Counted from the stretch's first letter, positions 35,534 to 44,423 are shown. The stretch is DNA of 64,000 bases from Lachnospiraceae bacterium (GCA_017468395.1 JAFUIR010000016.1:1-64000), one strand, 5' to 3'. Numbers and translations: made by a program. The notes: generated by a model from the letters alone, not told the origin.

Positions 35534-35578
35534 AATTTGCAATATAGAAAGCGCAAATAAGCAATAAACATGCAAATT
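35534..35578. promoter_or_regulatory. Candidate AraC operator in the divergent region
   Basis: AATTTGCA (35534-35541) and TGCAAATT (35571-35578) form a perfect 8-bp inverted repeat, with further GCAAATA/GCAATAA boxes between. It lies midway between the regulator and the catabolic genes. Confidence 0.45.
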
Positions 35579-35623
35579 TATTCGTGATAAGATATAGTTA
35601 AGAAAGAAAACGGAGGTTGACAT

Positions 35624-36457
35624 ATGAACTTTAAATTAGCGGCTTTTGCCGATGAGGCGGACGGGCGAATTTCAGAGCAGATAAGAGCAATGAAGGAAAA
35701 CGACATAAAGTATCTTGAAATCAGAGGTATTGACGGTAAGTGCATTATAGAACTTTCAAAAGAGGAAGCAAAAGAAGTGCGTAGAAAACTGGACGATGCG
35801 GGAATTGAGGTATGGTCAATTGGTTCACCTTACGGAAAAATCGGCATAAATGACAATTTCACACCACATCTGGACAGTTTTAAATATAGTCTTGAACTTG
35901 CCCAAATACTCGGTACAAAACATATGAGAATGTTCAGTTTTTATGTCCCTTCGGGAGAGGCGGAACATTATAGAGACGAGGTTATGAGCCGGCTGGAACA
36001 ATTTATCAGCGTAGCAAAGGGGAGTGGCATCATTCTCTGTCACGAAAACGAAAAGGACATTTATGGGGATATTGCTTCACGCTGTCTGGAAATTTATAAA
36101 GAATTCCCTCAACTTAAAGCAGTTTTTGACCCTGCAAACTTTATCCAGTGCGGTCAGGATACCATAAAGGCGTGGGAAATGATTGCACCATATGTTGAAT
36201 ATATGCACATAAAGGATGCTGTGGAAGACGGCACTGTTGTTCCTGCCGGAAAAGGAATTGGGAATATTCCATATTTACTTCGTAATTATAAAGGGAAGGT
36301 TCTGACGGTTGAACCGCATTTGTCTGTATTTGATGGTTTTGAGAAATTGGAAGCAGAAGAAAAAACAAAAATGAAATACTGCTATCCCTCACCGAGAATC
36401 GCATTTGATGAAGCGGTTAATGCATTAAAGAAAGTCATGGGAGGAGAATGTTTATGA
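35624..36457 (+). CDS. Sugar phosphate isomerase/epimerase family protein
   Basis: A 277-residue xylose-isomerase-like TIM barrel. It has the AFADEADGRI start, metal-ligand region CHENEKDIYGD, FDPANFIQCG, HIKDA and a late VEPH. Such proteins act on sugars or inositols. It is coupled to the dehydrogenase by ATGA overlap. CGGAGG precedes the ATG. Confidence 0.88.
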   Translation: MNFKLAAFADEADGRISEQIRAMKENDIKYLEIRGIDGKCIIELSKEEAKEVRRKLDDAGIEVWSIGSPYGKIGINDNFTPHLDSFKYSLELAQILGTKHMRMFSFYVPSGEAEHYRDEVMSRLEQFISVAKGSGIILCHENEKDIYGDIASRCLEIYKEFPQLKAVFDPANFIQCGQDTIKAWEMIAPYVEYMHIKDAVEDGTVVPAGKGIGNIPYLLRNYKGKVLTVEPHLSVFDGFEKLEAEEKTKMKYCYPSPRIAFDEAVNALKKVMGGECL

Positions 36458-37566
36458 AAAAGATAAGACTTGGTATTGTGGGAATGGGAAATATGGGAAC
36501 CGGACATTTTTATAATGTTTTTGAAGGAAAAAGCCCGTCTGTTGAAATTACGGCAGTGTGTGATATTAACCCGGAAAAATTGGAACGGGCCAAGGAATAT
36601 CCAAATGTAGAGCGGTTTACAGAATGTGCCAAGATGCTTGACAGCGGGCTGGTGGATGCTGTACTGATTGCTGTCCCACATTATGACCATCCCACCATTG
36701 CAATGGAATGTTTTAAGCGCCGGATTCATGTTCTTACGGAAAAGCCCGCCGGAGTTTATGCAAGACAGGTTCGTGAAATGAATGAAGCGGCTGAAAAATC
36801 GGGAGTCAAGTTTGGCATTATGTTTAACCAGCGTACCAATCCTTTGTATGCAAAAGCCCGTGAAATAGTACAAAGCGGTAAACTCGGAGAACTGAAAAGA
36901 ATGGTGTGGATAATTACAAACTGGTATCGGACACAGGCTTACTATAACTCGGGAAGTTGGCGTGCAACATGGAATGGTGAGGGGGGCGGTGTTCTCTTAA
37001 ATCAGGCTCCGCACAACCTCGATTTGTGGCAGTGGATTTGTGGAATGCCTAAAAGAGTAAGGGCATTTTGCGATTTTGGCAAGTATCATGATATTGGTGT
37101 TGAGGATGATGTGACAATTTTCGGTGAATATGAAAATGGTGCAACCGCAACCTTTATTACAACTACCGGTGAAGCGCCCGGAACAAACAGGCTGGAGATT
37201 TCGGGTGACAAAGGAAAAATCGTAATTGAACAGGGAAAACTTTGCTGGTGGAAATTGGCTGTTGCGGAACGGGAATTCTGTTTTACTGCTACAGAAGGGT
37301 TTATTGCTCCGGAGTGTGAGTACGAAGAGTTTACGGCGCCTGCACCCGAAGGGCATCCTCAGGTGCTGGAAGCCTTTGCACAGTCTATTTTAAACGACAC
37401 GGAAATGATTGCAGAGGGCAAGGAAGGGCTAAATTCTCTTTCTATTTCCAATGCAGCATATCTTTCTGCATGGACAGACGACTGGGCAAATATTCCTACG
37501 GATGAGCCGCTGTTTGAAAAATATCTCCATGAACTTTGCAAAAATGAAGACCGCTCAAAAAAATAA
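36454..37566 (+). CDS. Gfo/Idh/MocA-family oxidoreductase
   Basis: A 370-residue NAD(P)-dependent sugar or inositol dehydrogenase. The Rossmann motif is GIVGMGNMGTGHF, the EKP motif is TEKPAG (about 93-98), and GGGVLLNQAPHNLDLW carries the catalytic His region. The Met at 36454 is chosen since GGGAGGAG is well spaced; ATG 36448 is too close. With the isomerase and AraC regulator it forms a small sugar-use locus. Confidence 0.9.
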   Translation: MKKIRLGIVGMGNMGTGHFYNVFEGKSPSVEITAVCDINPEKLERAKEYPNVERFTECAKMLDSGLVDAVLIAVPHYDHPTIAMECFKRRIHVLTEKPAGVYARQVREMNEAAEKSGVKFGIMFNQRTNPLYAKAREIVQSGKLGELKRMVWIITNWYRTQAYYNSGSWRATWNGEGGGVLLNQAPHNLDLWQWICGMPKRVRAFCDFGKYHDIGVEDDVTIFGEYENGATATFITTTGEAPGTNRLEISGDKGKIVIEQGKLCWWKLAVAEREFCFTATEGFIAPECEYEEFTAPAPEGHPQVLEAFAQSILNDTEMIAEGKEGLNSLSISNAAYLSAWTDDWANIPTDEPLFEKYLHELCKNEDRSKK

Positions 37567-37568
37567 GT

Positions 37569-37608
37569 ACCGTTCACGTTGAAGATATTGAAGTTCTTCG
37601 TGAACGGT
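37569..37608 (+). terminator. Hairpin after the dehydrogenase
   Basis: ACCGTTCACG pairs perfectly with CGTGAACGGT across a 20-base loop. There is no T run, so termination is uncertain. Confidence 0.45.
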
Positions 37609-37664
37609 GGAAAGTCAGATGGTAAGAAATTTGCTTTTTATGGTCGTTTAGTTGAGAAAAATTC

Positions 37665-37693
37665 TTGACATCGCTTTAATGCGATAATATAAT
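37665..37693 (+). promoter_or_regulatory. Consensus sigma-A promoter
   Basis: TTGACA (37665-37670), 17 bp, TATAAT (37688-37693): a perfect match to the vegetative consensus. It drives the T-box leader and the oxidoreductase operon. Confidence 0.85.
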
Positions 37694-37700
37694 AAACTGG

Positions 37701-37946
37701 AAATAAAGTTATCAAAGACGATGACGGAGACAAGTACGATAGTTTGAAAATTCACAGAGAGTCGCGGTTGCTGAGATGCGGCATGAGTAGAATCATCGGA
37801 ATATCCCTCCTGAGTTGCAGCACGAAAACTATGGTGAGTAGATGCTGACGGGCTTCTCCCGTAACAGAGGACGCATATGTTGGTATGTCGTAAATGGATT
37901 TTTGATGAGTGAAGGCTCTTACCGTTTACGGTGGGAGCCTATTTAT
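37701..37946 (+). promoter_or_regulatory. T-box leader, candidate isoleucine specifier
   Basis: The leader contains the hallmarks of a T-box: GATGACGGAGACAAGTA at the start, AGAGAG...GGTTGCTG in stem I, then GGAATATCCCTCCTGAG closing it, a GACGGG/CCCGT stem III, and TTGGTA (TGGT at 37881-37884) as the tRNA acceptor-end site. AUC triplets at 37792-37797 sit where the specifier is expected, matching isoleucine. TGGT suits a tRNA with discriminator A, as tRNA-Ile has. The terminator is a 12-bp stem at 37914-37939 with a modest T tail. An alternative CGTAAA/TTTACG pairing could disrupt it. Confidence 0.78.
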
Positions 37947-38002
37947 ATGTGCGAAAACAGTCAGAATTTGTGGAAGACGTGGTATAAGAGAGGAAGAGAG
38001 AA

Positions 38003-38575
38003 ATGAAAAACACGGTAGAAATCAGATGGCACGGCAGAGGCGGTCAGGGAGCAAAAACAGCAGCCCTTTTGCTGGCGGATGTAGCATTTAAAACAGGAAA
38101 GTATGTGCAGGGATTTCCGGAGTACGGCCCGGAGCGAATGGGAGCCCCTATCACTGCTTATAACCGCATCAGCGATAAAAAAATTACAGTACATTCCAAT
38201 ATTTACGAGCCCGATTTTGTGGCGGTGGTAGATGATACGTTGCTTGAGGCCATTGATGTTACCCATGGTCTTAGCCCGGAGGGCGGAATTGTGGTAAATA
38301 CCCAGAAAAGCAGAGAAGAGATTGTAAAGCAGCTTCGGGGCTATCAGGGTAAGATTTACACCATTGATGCAAGAGAAATTTCGGAGAAAGCCCTTGGAAA
38401 ATATTTCCCCAACTCACCTATGCTTGCGGCCGTTGTGGCACTTTCCGGTGTGATTGAACAGGAAGTGTTCTTAAACGAGATGAGAGCATCTTTTGAACAT
38501 AAATTTGCAAAGAAACCGGAAGTAATTGATGGTAATATGGCAGCACTGGAACTTACTTTTGAAGCGCTGAAATAG
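38003..38575 (+). CDS. porG: 2-oxoacid:ferredoxin oxidoreductase, gamma subunit
   Basis: A 190-residue subunit of the heterotetrameric enzyme that interconverts a 2-oxoacid plus CoA with acyl-CoA plus CO2 using ferredoxin. WHGRGGQGAKTAA near the start and GPERMGAPI are family signatures. It is the first gene behind the T-box. Whether the substrate is pyruvate (Por) or a branched-chain oxoacid (Vor) is open; the T-box favours the latter. Confidence 0.9.
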   Translation: MKNTVEIRWHGRGGQGAKTAALLLADVAFKTGKYVQGFPEYGPERMGAPITAYNRISDKKITVHSNIYEPDFVAVVDDTLLEAIDVTHGLSPEGGIVVNTQKSREEIVKQLRGYQGKIYTIDAREISEKALGKYFPNSPMLAAVVALSGVIEQEVFLNEMRASFEHKFAKKPEVIDGNMAALELTFEALK

Positions 38576-38593
38576 AAAGAAGAGGATAAAAAT

Positions 38594-38890
38594 ATGAAGA
38601 GCACAGAAATCAATGAAAGAAGCCCTTGGCAGGACATTACCGAGGGAAATCAGATATACGAACCGGCAACTTCTAAAAATTTCTGCACCGGAGAGTGGAG
38701 AACCCAGACACCGGTATTTATTGAAGAAAAGTGTAAGCAGTGTCTGCTTTGTTTTCCGGTTTGTCCGGATTCTTCTATTCCCCTTAAGGATGGAAAAAGA
38801 GGAGAATTCGACTATGACCACTGCAAGGGCTGCGGCATCTGCGCAAAGGTGTGTCCTTTCGGTGCCATCACTATGAAGGAGGGTAAATAA
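38594..38890 (+). CDS. porD: 2-oxoacid:ferredoxin oxidoreductase, delta subunit
   Basis: A 98-residue ferredoxin-like subunit with two 4Fe-4S motifs: CKQCLLCFPVCP and CKGCGICAKVCP. It passes electrons from the thiamine site to ferredoxin. The stop is followed at once by the alpha-subunit ATG, so translation is coupled. Confidence 0.93.
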   Translation: MKSTEINERSPWQDITEGNQIYEPATSKNFCTGEWRTQTPVFIEEKCKQCLLCFPVCPDSSIPLKDGKRGEFDYDHCKGCGICAKVCPFGAITMKEGK

Positions 38891-40078
38891 ATGGCTATCA
38901 GAGAACGTTTATCCGGTAATGAGGCAGTAGCCTATGCCATCAAACAGATTAATCCCGATGTAATGCCGGCATTCCCCATTACACCGTCTACAGAAATCCC
39001 CCAGTATGTGGCAAACTACATTGCCAACGGGGAAATTGATACAGAATTTATCCATGTGGAAAGTGAGCACAGTTCCATGAGTGCTACCTTAGGAGCCAGT
39101 GCAGCAGGTGCAAGAGCCCTGACAGCAACTTCCTCCTGCGGTTTAGCGCTGATGTGGGAAGAACTTTATGTGGCAGCTTCCGACAGATTGCCCATCGTAT
39201 TGGCACTGGTAAACCGTGCACTGACCGGTCCTATTAACATTAATGCAGACCACTCCGACAGTATGGGGGCCAGAGATTCAGGATGGATTCAGATTTATGC
39301 AGAATCCAATCAGGAAGTATACGATAATTTCCTGCAGGCATATCCGATTGCGGAGCACAAGGACGTACGCCTGCCGGTTATGATTTGTCAGGATGGTTTC
39401 ATTACCAGCCACGGCGTGGAAAATATTGAACTGGTAGAAGATGCACCTGTAAAAGAATTTGTTGGTGAGTATGAGCCGGAACATTATCTTTTGAACAAAA
39501 AGGAAACAATGGCTATCGGACCTTATGCGGTATCCAATTATTATATGGAGACAAAGCGTGCCCAAAGACAGGCAATGCTGAATGCTAAACAGGTTATTTT
39601 GGACGTGGCTGCCAAATTTGAACAGATGACAGGCAGAAAGTATGGTTTCTTTGAAGAATACCGTATGGAAGATGCGGAGTATGCGGTTGTAATCATCGGT
39701 AGTGCGGCAGGAACCTGCAAGGCGGCTATAGACCAGATTAGGGAAAATACCGGCAAAAAAGTGGGTCTTGTAAAAATCAGAGTATTCCGTCCTTTTCCCG
39801 AGGAGGAATTGGCACAGGCACTGAAAAATGTAAAGGCAGTTGCAGTGCTTGACCGTTCCGAAATGTTTGCAGGAACAAGCGGACCTTTGGGAGCCGAAGT
39901 GCGTGCGGCGCTTTTTGGAGCCAAAGCAGATGTGGAAGTGGTAAATTATTTCTATGGTTTGGGCGGAAGAGACATTACTATAACCGATTTTGAAGAAATT
40001 TACGGAAAATTGGAAAATATTGCTAAAACCCACAAAATAAATGACATGTACAGTTACATCGGACTGCGCAGCAAATAA
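38891..40078 (+). CDS. porA: 2-oxoacid:ferredoxin oxidoreductase, alpha subunit
   Basis: A 395-residue subunit with the pyrimidine-binding half of the thiamine-diphosphate site. PAFPITPSTEIP, then VESEHSSMSATLGASAAGARALTATSS and LALVNRALTGPINI fit PorA/VorA proteins. The C-terminal part holds the transketolase-like domain (VAVLDRSEMFAGTSGPLG). Confidence 0.92.
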   Translation: MAIRERLSGNEAVAYAIKQINPDVMPAFPITPSTEIPQYVANYIANGEIDTEFIHVESEHSSMSATLGASAAGARALTATSSCGLALMWEELYVAASDRLPIVLALVNRALTGPININADHSDSMGARDSGWIQIYAESNQEVYDNFLQAYPIAEHKDVRLPVMICQDGFITSHGVENIELVEDAPVKEFVGEYEPEHYLLNKKETMAIGPYAVSNYYMETKRAQRQAMLNAKQVILDVAAKFEQMTGRKYGFFEEYRMEDAEYAVVIIGSAAGTCKAAIDQIRENTGKKVGLVKIRVFRPFPEEELAQALKNVKAVAVLDRSEMFAGTSGPLGAEVRAALFGAKADVEVVNYFYGLGGRDITITDFEEIYGKLENIAKTHKINDMYSYIGLRSK

Positions 40079-40105
40079 TCGCACAGACCAAATGGAGGAA
40101 ATAAA

Positions 40106-41044
40106 ATGGAAAACACATATCAGTTTAAAGAAGTGATGAGCCGGGAAGAACGTCTGGCTCCGGGACATAGAATGTGTGCAGGCTGCGGCGGTACTGTGGC
40201 TGTGCGTGCAGTGCTTAGAGCCCTTCATCCCGAAGATAAAGCCGTAATTGGCAATGCAACAGGATGTCTGGAGGTGTCTACCTTTATGTATCCTTATGTT
40301 GCCTACGAAGACAGTTATATTCATAATGCATTTGAAAATGCCGGTGCAACTTTGTCCGGCGTGGAAACTGCCTACAGAGTACTTAAGAAAAAGGGCAAAA
40401 TCACAGATAATTACAAATTTATTACTTTTGGCGGTGACGGTGGTACTTATGACATCGGTTTCCAGTCTTTGTCCGGTGCTATGGAGCGTGGACATGATAT
40501 GGTATATGTCTGCTACGATAACGGTGCCTATATGAATACCGGAACCCAGAGAAGTTCGGCAACGCCTCAATTTGCAGATACCACTACCACGCCCGCAGGC
40601 AAGGTGTTAAACGGTAAAGTGCAGGTGCGTAAAGACCTGACTGCCATTATGGCAGAGCACCACATTCCCTATGCGGCGCAGACTACATATACAAGCAACT
40701 TCAAAGATTTGCATACTAAGGCGGAGAAAGCAATTTATACGCCCGGAGCGGCATTTTTGAATATTATGTCTCCTTGTCCCAGAGGTTGGGGATATGATCC
40801 TTCCGAATTGATGAATATTTGTAAATTGGCAGTGGATACCTGTTACTGGCCTATGTTCGAGGTGATGGACGGAAAGTGGAAACTAACCTACGAACCCAAG
40901 AAGAAACTGCCTATTGAGGACTTCCTTCGTCCTCAGAAGCGTTTTAAACATTTATTTAAAAGCGGTAATGAGGATTTGCTTGTCCAGTTCCAGAATGAAG
41001 TTGATAAGAGATGGGAAGAATTGCAAAAGAAATGTTCTCTGTAA
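40106..41044 (+). CDS. porB: 2-oxoacid:ferredoxin oxidoreductase, beta subunit
   Basis: A 312-residue thiamine-diphosphate-binding subunit. The cofactor motif GDGGTYDIGFQSLSGAMERG is followed by YDNGAYMNTGTQRSSATP; CAGCGG near the N-terminus supplies cluster ligands. A terminator ends the operon just downstream. Confidence 0.92.
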   Translation: MENTYQFKEVMSREERLAPGHRMCAGCGGTVAVRAVLRALHPEDKAVIGNATGCLEVSTFMYPYVAYEDSYIHNAFENAGATLSGVETAYRVLKKKGKITDNYKFITFGGDGGTYDIGFQSLSGAMERGHDMVYVCYDNGAYMNTGTQRSSATPQFADTTTTPAGKVLNGKVQVRKDLTAIMAEHHIPYAAQTTYTSNFKDLHTKAEKAIYTPGAAFLNIMSPCPRGWGYDPSELMNICKLAVDTCYWPMFEVMDGKWKLTYEPKKKLPIEDFLRPQKRFKHLFKSGNEDLLVQFQNEVDKRWEELQKKCSL

Positions 41045-41062
41045 AATTTCAGTAAAATATGA

Positions 41063-41097
41063 GGCTGTAAATCCTAAGCAGGGTTTACAGCCTTGTT
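41063..41097 (+). terminator. Terminator of the oxidoreductase operon
   Basis: GGCTGTAAATCC pairs with GGGTTTACAGCC, followed by TTGTT. Its tail overlaps the -35 box of the next promoter. Confidence 0.8.
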
Positions 41098-41121
41098 ACT
41101 GTCAAATTTTTTTGCTATAAT
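41093..41121 (+). promoter_or_regulatory. Promoter of tcdA
   Basis: TTGTTA (41093-41098), 17 bp, TATAAT (41116-41121), 24 bp upstream of the ATG. Confidence 0.7.
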
Positions 41122-41145
41122 AATTATATTAGTGAGGAAATTTCG

Positions 41146-41883
41146 ATGAAGGAACAATATATCAGAACAGCCATGCTCCTTGGGGAGGATGGCATAGAAA
41201 CATTGCTTCAAAAGAAAGTAGCAGTCTTTGGGCTGGGCGGTGTCGGTGGTTATGTGGCGGAAGCATTGGCCAGAAGCGGTATCGGAGCCTTGGATTTGAT
41301 TGATCATGACAAGGTTAGTGAGTCCAATTTAAACAGGCAGATTATAGCTACCTATGAAACCATTGGAAGACCCAAAACCCAGGTTATGGCAGAGCGTATA
41401 GCAAGTATCCGCAAAGACTGTAAAGTAAGGCTTTTCCCAGAGTTTTATTTGCCGGAAAAGGCGCATATATTTCCTTTTGAAGAATATGATTATGTGGTGG
41501 ATGCCATTGATACGGTAACGGCGAAGATTGATTTGGCGGTGCGCATGGAACAGATGGGGATTCCTCTGATAAGTTGTATGGGAACCGGCAATAAATTAAA
41601 TCCGTCCATGTTGGAAGTGACGGATATATATAAGACCAGTGTCTGCCCCCTGGCAAAAGTAATGCGTAGGGAACTAAAGGCAAGAGGGGTAAAGAAACTG
41701 AAAGTGGTATATTCAAAAGAGGAGGTTATAAAGCCTGTTCAATTGGGAGAGAACAGAGAAAATACAGGAAAAATACCTCCTGGAAGTACGGCTTTTGTGC
41801 CCGCTGCGGCAGGGTTACTTATAGCCGGAGAAGTGGTAAAGGATTTATGGAGAGAGGGAAAGGACCAAAGAGATGATTTTTAA
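41146..41883 (+). CDS. tcdA: tRNA threonylcarbamoyladenosine dehydratase
   Basis: A 245-residue E1-like ATPase (TcdA/CsdL) that cyclises t6A to ct6A at position 37 of ANN-decoding tRNAs. The nucleotide loop is VFGLGGVGGYVAEALARSG, with DHDKVSESNLNRQ and a VDAIDTV segment; GTGNK and the PPGSTAFVPAAAG tail match the family. It overlaps the next gene by 11 bp. Confidence 0.93.
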   Translation: MKEQYIRTAMLLGEDGIETLLQKKVAVFGLGGVGGYVAEALARSGIGALDLIDHDKVSESNLNRQIIATYETIGRPKTQVMAERIASIRKDCKVRLFPEFYLPEKAHIFPFEEYDYVVDAIDTVTAKIDLAVRMEQMGIPLISCMGTGNKLNPSMLEVTDIYKTSVCPLAKVMRRELKARGVKKLKVVYSKEEVIKPVQLGENRENTGKIPPGSTAFVPAAAGLLIAGEVVKDLWREGKDQRDDF

Positions 41884-42856
41884 GTGTAAAAATTGTGATG
41901 GAAATGTAGTGTATAGTCCGGAAAAGAACGGCATGTACTGCCCCTATTGTGAGAGCATGGAAAGTGAAGAAAAAAAACTTCCTGAGCAGGGAACAGCGAC
42001 ATGCTTAAACTGCGGAGGCGAACTTCATGTCAACGATTATACTTCTGCTACCCAGTGCCCATATTGCAGCAGTTATATTATTTTTGACGAAAGAGTATCC
42101 GGTGAGTATACGCCCCATTTGATTATGCCTTTTAAATTTGGAAAAGAAACGGTCAAAAAAATGCTCCGCGAAAAGTTTAAAAAGAGTGTTTTTGCACCCT
42201 CTGATTTCTTTTCTGATGCGAAACTGGACAGTATGGAAGGGATGTATGTTCCTTTTTGGTTGTATGATTTTGATGCCACAGGACATTATGACGGCGAATG
42301 TACCAAGGTAAGGTCATGGGTTGCCGGGGACAGACGCTATACGGAGACTTCCATATTCCATGTGGTCCGGGAAATGGATGTTTCCTTTGAGAAAATTCCG
42401 GTGGACGCTTCGGACGCAATGCCGGATTCTACCATGGATTTGATGGAACCTTATCACTATAAGGCACTGGAGGCATTTAAGGCGGAATATATGTCCGGAT
42501 TTTTTGCGGAAAAATATAACCAGACTGCGGATATTATGGAAGGAAGGGCAAAGAATAAGGCAGCAGCCGATACCTCTGCTATGGTTCATGCGAGTATCAG
42601 CGGTTATGCAACCAAAAGAGCAACGGTAGACGGGGTGCATTTGACCCGTACGGACGCAAACTATGCGCTGTTCCCTGTTTGGATTTACAATTATAAGTAT
42701 AATGGGGAAGATTTCAGGTTCCATATCAACGGACAAACCGGAAAAATTGTAGGAAAGTTGCCTATAGTACCGAAGAAAGTAATTGGCTATGGTGCTACAG
42801 TGTTTGGTTTGTTGTTTAGCATTTTGTTGATGCTGAACTACATATTTTTCTTTTAG
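41873..42856 (+). CDS. TFIIB-type zinc-ribbon membrane protein
   Basis: A 327-residue protein with two N-terminal zinc ribbons (CKNCDG..CPYC, CLNCGG..CPYC), a large soluble beta-rich domain and one C-terminal transmembrane helix (about 305-325). Function unknown. It overlaps tcdA and is followed 12 bp later by a TPM protein, so the three may be cotranscribed. Confidence 0.85.
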   Translation: MIFKCKNCDGNVVYSPEKNGMYCPYCESMESEEKKLPEQGTATCLNCGGELHVNDYTSATQCPYCSSYIIFDERVSGEYTPHLIMPFKFGKETVKKMLREKFKKSVFAPSDFFSDAKLDSMEGMYVPFWLYDFDATGHYDGECTKVRSWVAGDRRYTETSIFHVVREMDVSFEKIPVDASDAMPDSTMDLMEPYHYKALEAFKAEYMSGFFAEKYNQTADIMEGRAKNKAAADTSAMVHASISGYATKRATVDGVHLTRTDANYALFPVWIYNYKYNGEDFRFHINGQTGKIVGKLPIVPKKVIGYGATVFGLLFSILLMLNYIFFF

Positions 42857-42868
42857 AGGTGACTTAGG

Positions 42869-43774
42869 ATGAAAGAATATTTTAAATATTTCAGGGTTTT
42901 ATATATTATTTTTGCCGTAATGCTTGTAATTACCTGTTTGGTTGGTGGCATGCGTTTTTTCGCAAGCAGAAATTCCGGCGTCCGGGGAAATGATGAGTGC
43001 CCCAAGGAAAGAGTGTACGACTACGCAGATGTGCTGACAGATGCGGAAGAAGAAAAACTGCGCAAAAAGATTGAAAAGACAGAAGCCGAAATTGAATGTG
43101 ATTTGGTAATTGTGACTATCAATATGTCTGTGCTGGATTATTATGGATTCACTTCTAATACGGATGAAAACTGGGAAGATGCCATGATGAACTATGCGGA
43201 TGATTTTTATGACCAGAATTTGTATGGTTATGATAAGGTGCATGGAGACGGGGCTTTGCTTTTGGATAACTGGTACAAAGAGGGCACTGATGACAGTGAG
43301 GCAGGCAGTTGGCTCAGTACTTGCGGCGAGGTATACGAAACTTATTCCATGGGAATGATTGATGACTTGTTGGATGATGTATATGACAGAGTAGATTACA
43401 GTCCTTATATGGCATATGAAGCGTACATAGACCACATTAGCCTTTATATGGGCGGAAGTGCTTATAGCGGCGGAATGATAATTCCTTTTGGAGGTTGTCT
43501 GATTATTTCATTGATTCCGGCAATTATATTTGTTGTGACTCATTTGAAAAGTAAAGAGGGCAAAAAAACGACGACCCAGAATACCTACATGGATACCACA
43601 GAGGGAAATGCGGTATTCAAGGTAAGAAAAGATGATTTGATTGATAAGCGTGTGACCAGTGTCAGAATTCAGACAAGCAGCAGTGGTGGCGGAAGTAGCC
43701 GAAGCGGCGGACGTGGTGGCAGTCACCGAAGCAGTGGCGGTGTAAGACACGGCGGCGGTGGACGAAGAAGATAA
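42869..43774 (+). CDS. TPM-domain membrane protein
   Basis: A 301-residue protein with an N-terminal membrane helix, an extracytoplasmic TPM domain (RVYDYADVLTDAEEEKLRKKI onward, about 45-185), a second helix (about 208-228) and a Gly/Ser/Arg-rich C-terminal tail. TPM proteins have been linked to membrane-protein quality control; the job here is unknown. The long inverted repeat begins right after its stop. Confidence 0.88.
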   Translation: MKEYFKYFRVLYIIFAVMLVITCLVGGMRFFASRNSGVRGNDECPKERVYDYADVLTDAEEEKLRKKIEKTEAEIECDLVIVTINMSVLDYYGFTSNTDENWEDAMMNYADDFYDQNLYGYDKVHGDGALLLDNWYKEGTDDSEAGSWLSTCGEVYETYSMGMIDDLLDDVYDRVDYSPYMAYEAYIDHISLYMGGSAYSGGMIIPFGGCLIISLIPAIIFVVTHLKSKEGKKTTTQNTYMDTTEGNAVFKVRKDDLIDKRVTSVRIQTSSSGGGSSRSGGRGGSHRSSGGVRHGGGGRRR

Positions 43775-43775
43775 T

Positions 43776-44030
43776 AAAAAACCGGCCAGTGAAATAGTTG
43801 CAATTGGGGAGTAGTTGTAAAAAGATTTCTGCACAGACGCTTGAAAAACGTCGGCACTTAGATGGCAGTTGGATGTTTGGAGGCAAAAAACTTGCTTGCA
43901 AGATTTTTGGCGACGAACATCCAAGTGGCATCTTATGTACCGCTACGTTTTTCACGAAGCGAGAGCGTGTCTGTAAAGAAACTTTTTACACTACGCATTT
44001 ATTGCGATTATTTACGCCGGCAGGATTTTA
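43776..44030. repeat. Long imperfect inverted repeat (~255 bp)
   Basis: Two arms of about 115-125 bp face each other with almost no loop (centre CTTGCTTGCAAG, 43891-43902). Matching blocks from outside in include CCGGC, AAATA, GCAAT, GTAG, GTAAAAAG, ACAGAC, GAAAAACGT, GATG, TTGGATGTT and CTTGC. It fills the gap between the TPM gene and the rpsT terminator and encodes no plausible protein. It resembles a miniature inverted-repeat element or a very long RNA hairpin. I found no second copy here. Confidence 0.8.
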
Positions 44031-44043
44031 AATCAGGGCATAC

Positions 44044-44080
44044 AAAAAAGCACCCACATGACGGTATGGGTGCTTTTTTT
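44044..44080. terminator. Bidirectional terminator
   Basis: AAAAAAGCACCCA pairs with TGGGTGCTTTTTTT. It lies between the long inverted repeat and the reverse-strand rpsT and can end transcripts from both sides. Confidence 0.85.
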
Positions 44081-44116
44081 ATGGCGCCAGCAGTGCGCCC
44101 TTTGTTCAAAAATAAA

Positions 44117-44380
44117 TTAGTTCATTTTGTTTACTGCAAGAGCCATACGGGACACTTTTCTGGCAACAGTGTTTTTGTGGTATACACCTTTGCTGGCTGC
44201 AGATTCGATTTCGCTTGTAGCAGCAGCAAGAGCAGCTGTTGCAGCAGCCTTATCACCAGCTTCGATAGCAGCATATACTTTTTTGATTGCTGTCTTAACG
44301 CCGGATTTGATAGATTTATTTTTCTCAGTTCTTGTTTTTGCAACTAAAATTCTCTTCTTTGCGGATTTAATGTTTGCCAT
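44117..44380 (-). CDS. rpsT: 30S ribosomal protein S20
   Basis: An 87-residue basic, helical, 16S-rRNA-binding protein (MANIKSAKKRILVAKTR start, KGVYHKNTVARKVSRMA end). GGAGG lies before the start. It is divergent from gpr, a neighbourhood shared with Bacillus. Confidence 0.97.
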   Translation of the reverse strand: MANIKSAKKRILVAKTRTEKNKSIKSGVKTAIKKVYAAIEAGDKAAATAALAAATSEIESAASKGVYHKNTVARKVSRMALAVNKMN

Positions 44381-44423
44381 GTTGACACCTCCATTTGTGT
44401 AAAGTCTGTTTTATAAATAGGAC

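Noticed and set aside
39278-40570. A 430-codon open frame on the reverse strand
   Set aside because: It lies wholly across the oxidoreductase alpha and beta genes, has His/Cys-rich shadow composition and no ribosome site.
43798-44347. Open frames of 77-161 codons across the inverted repeat and into rpsT
   Set aside because: They read through arms of the inverted repeat, a terminator and antisense rpsT; no family features.
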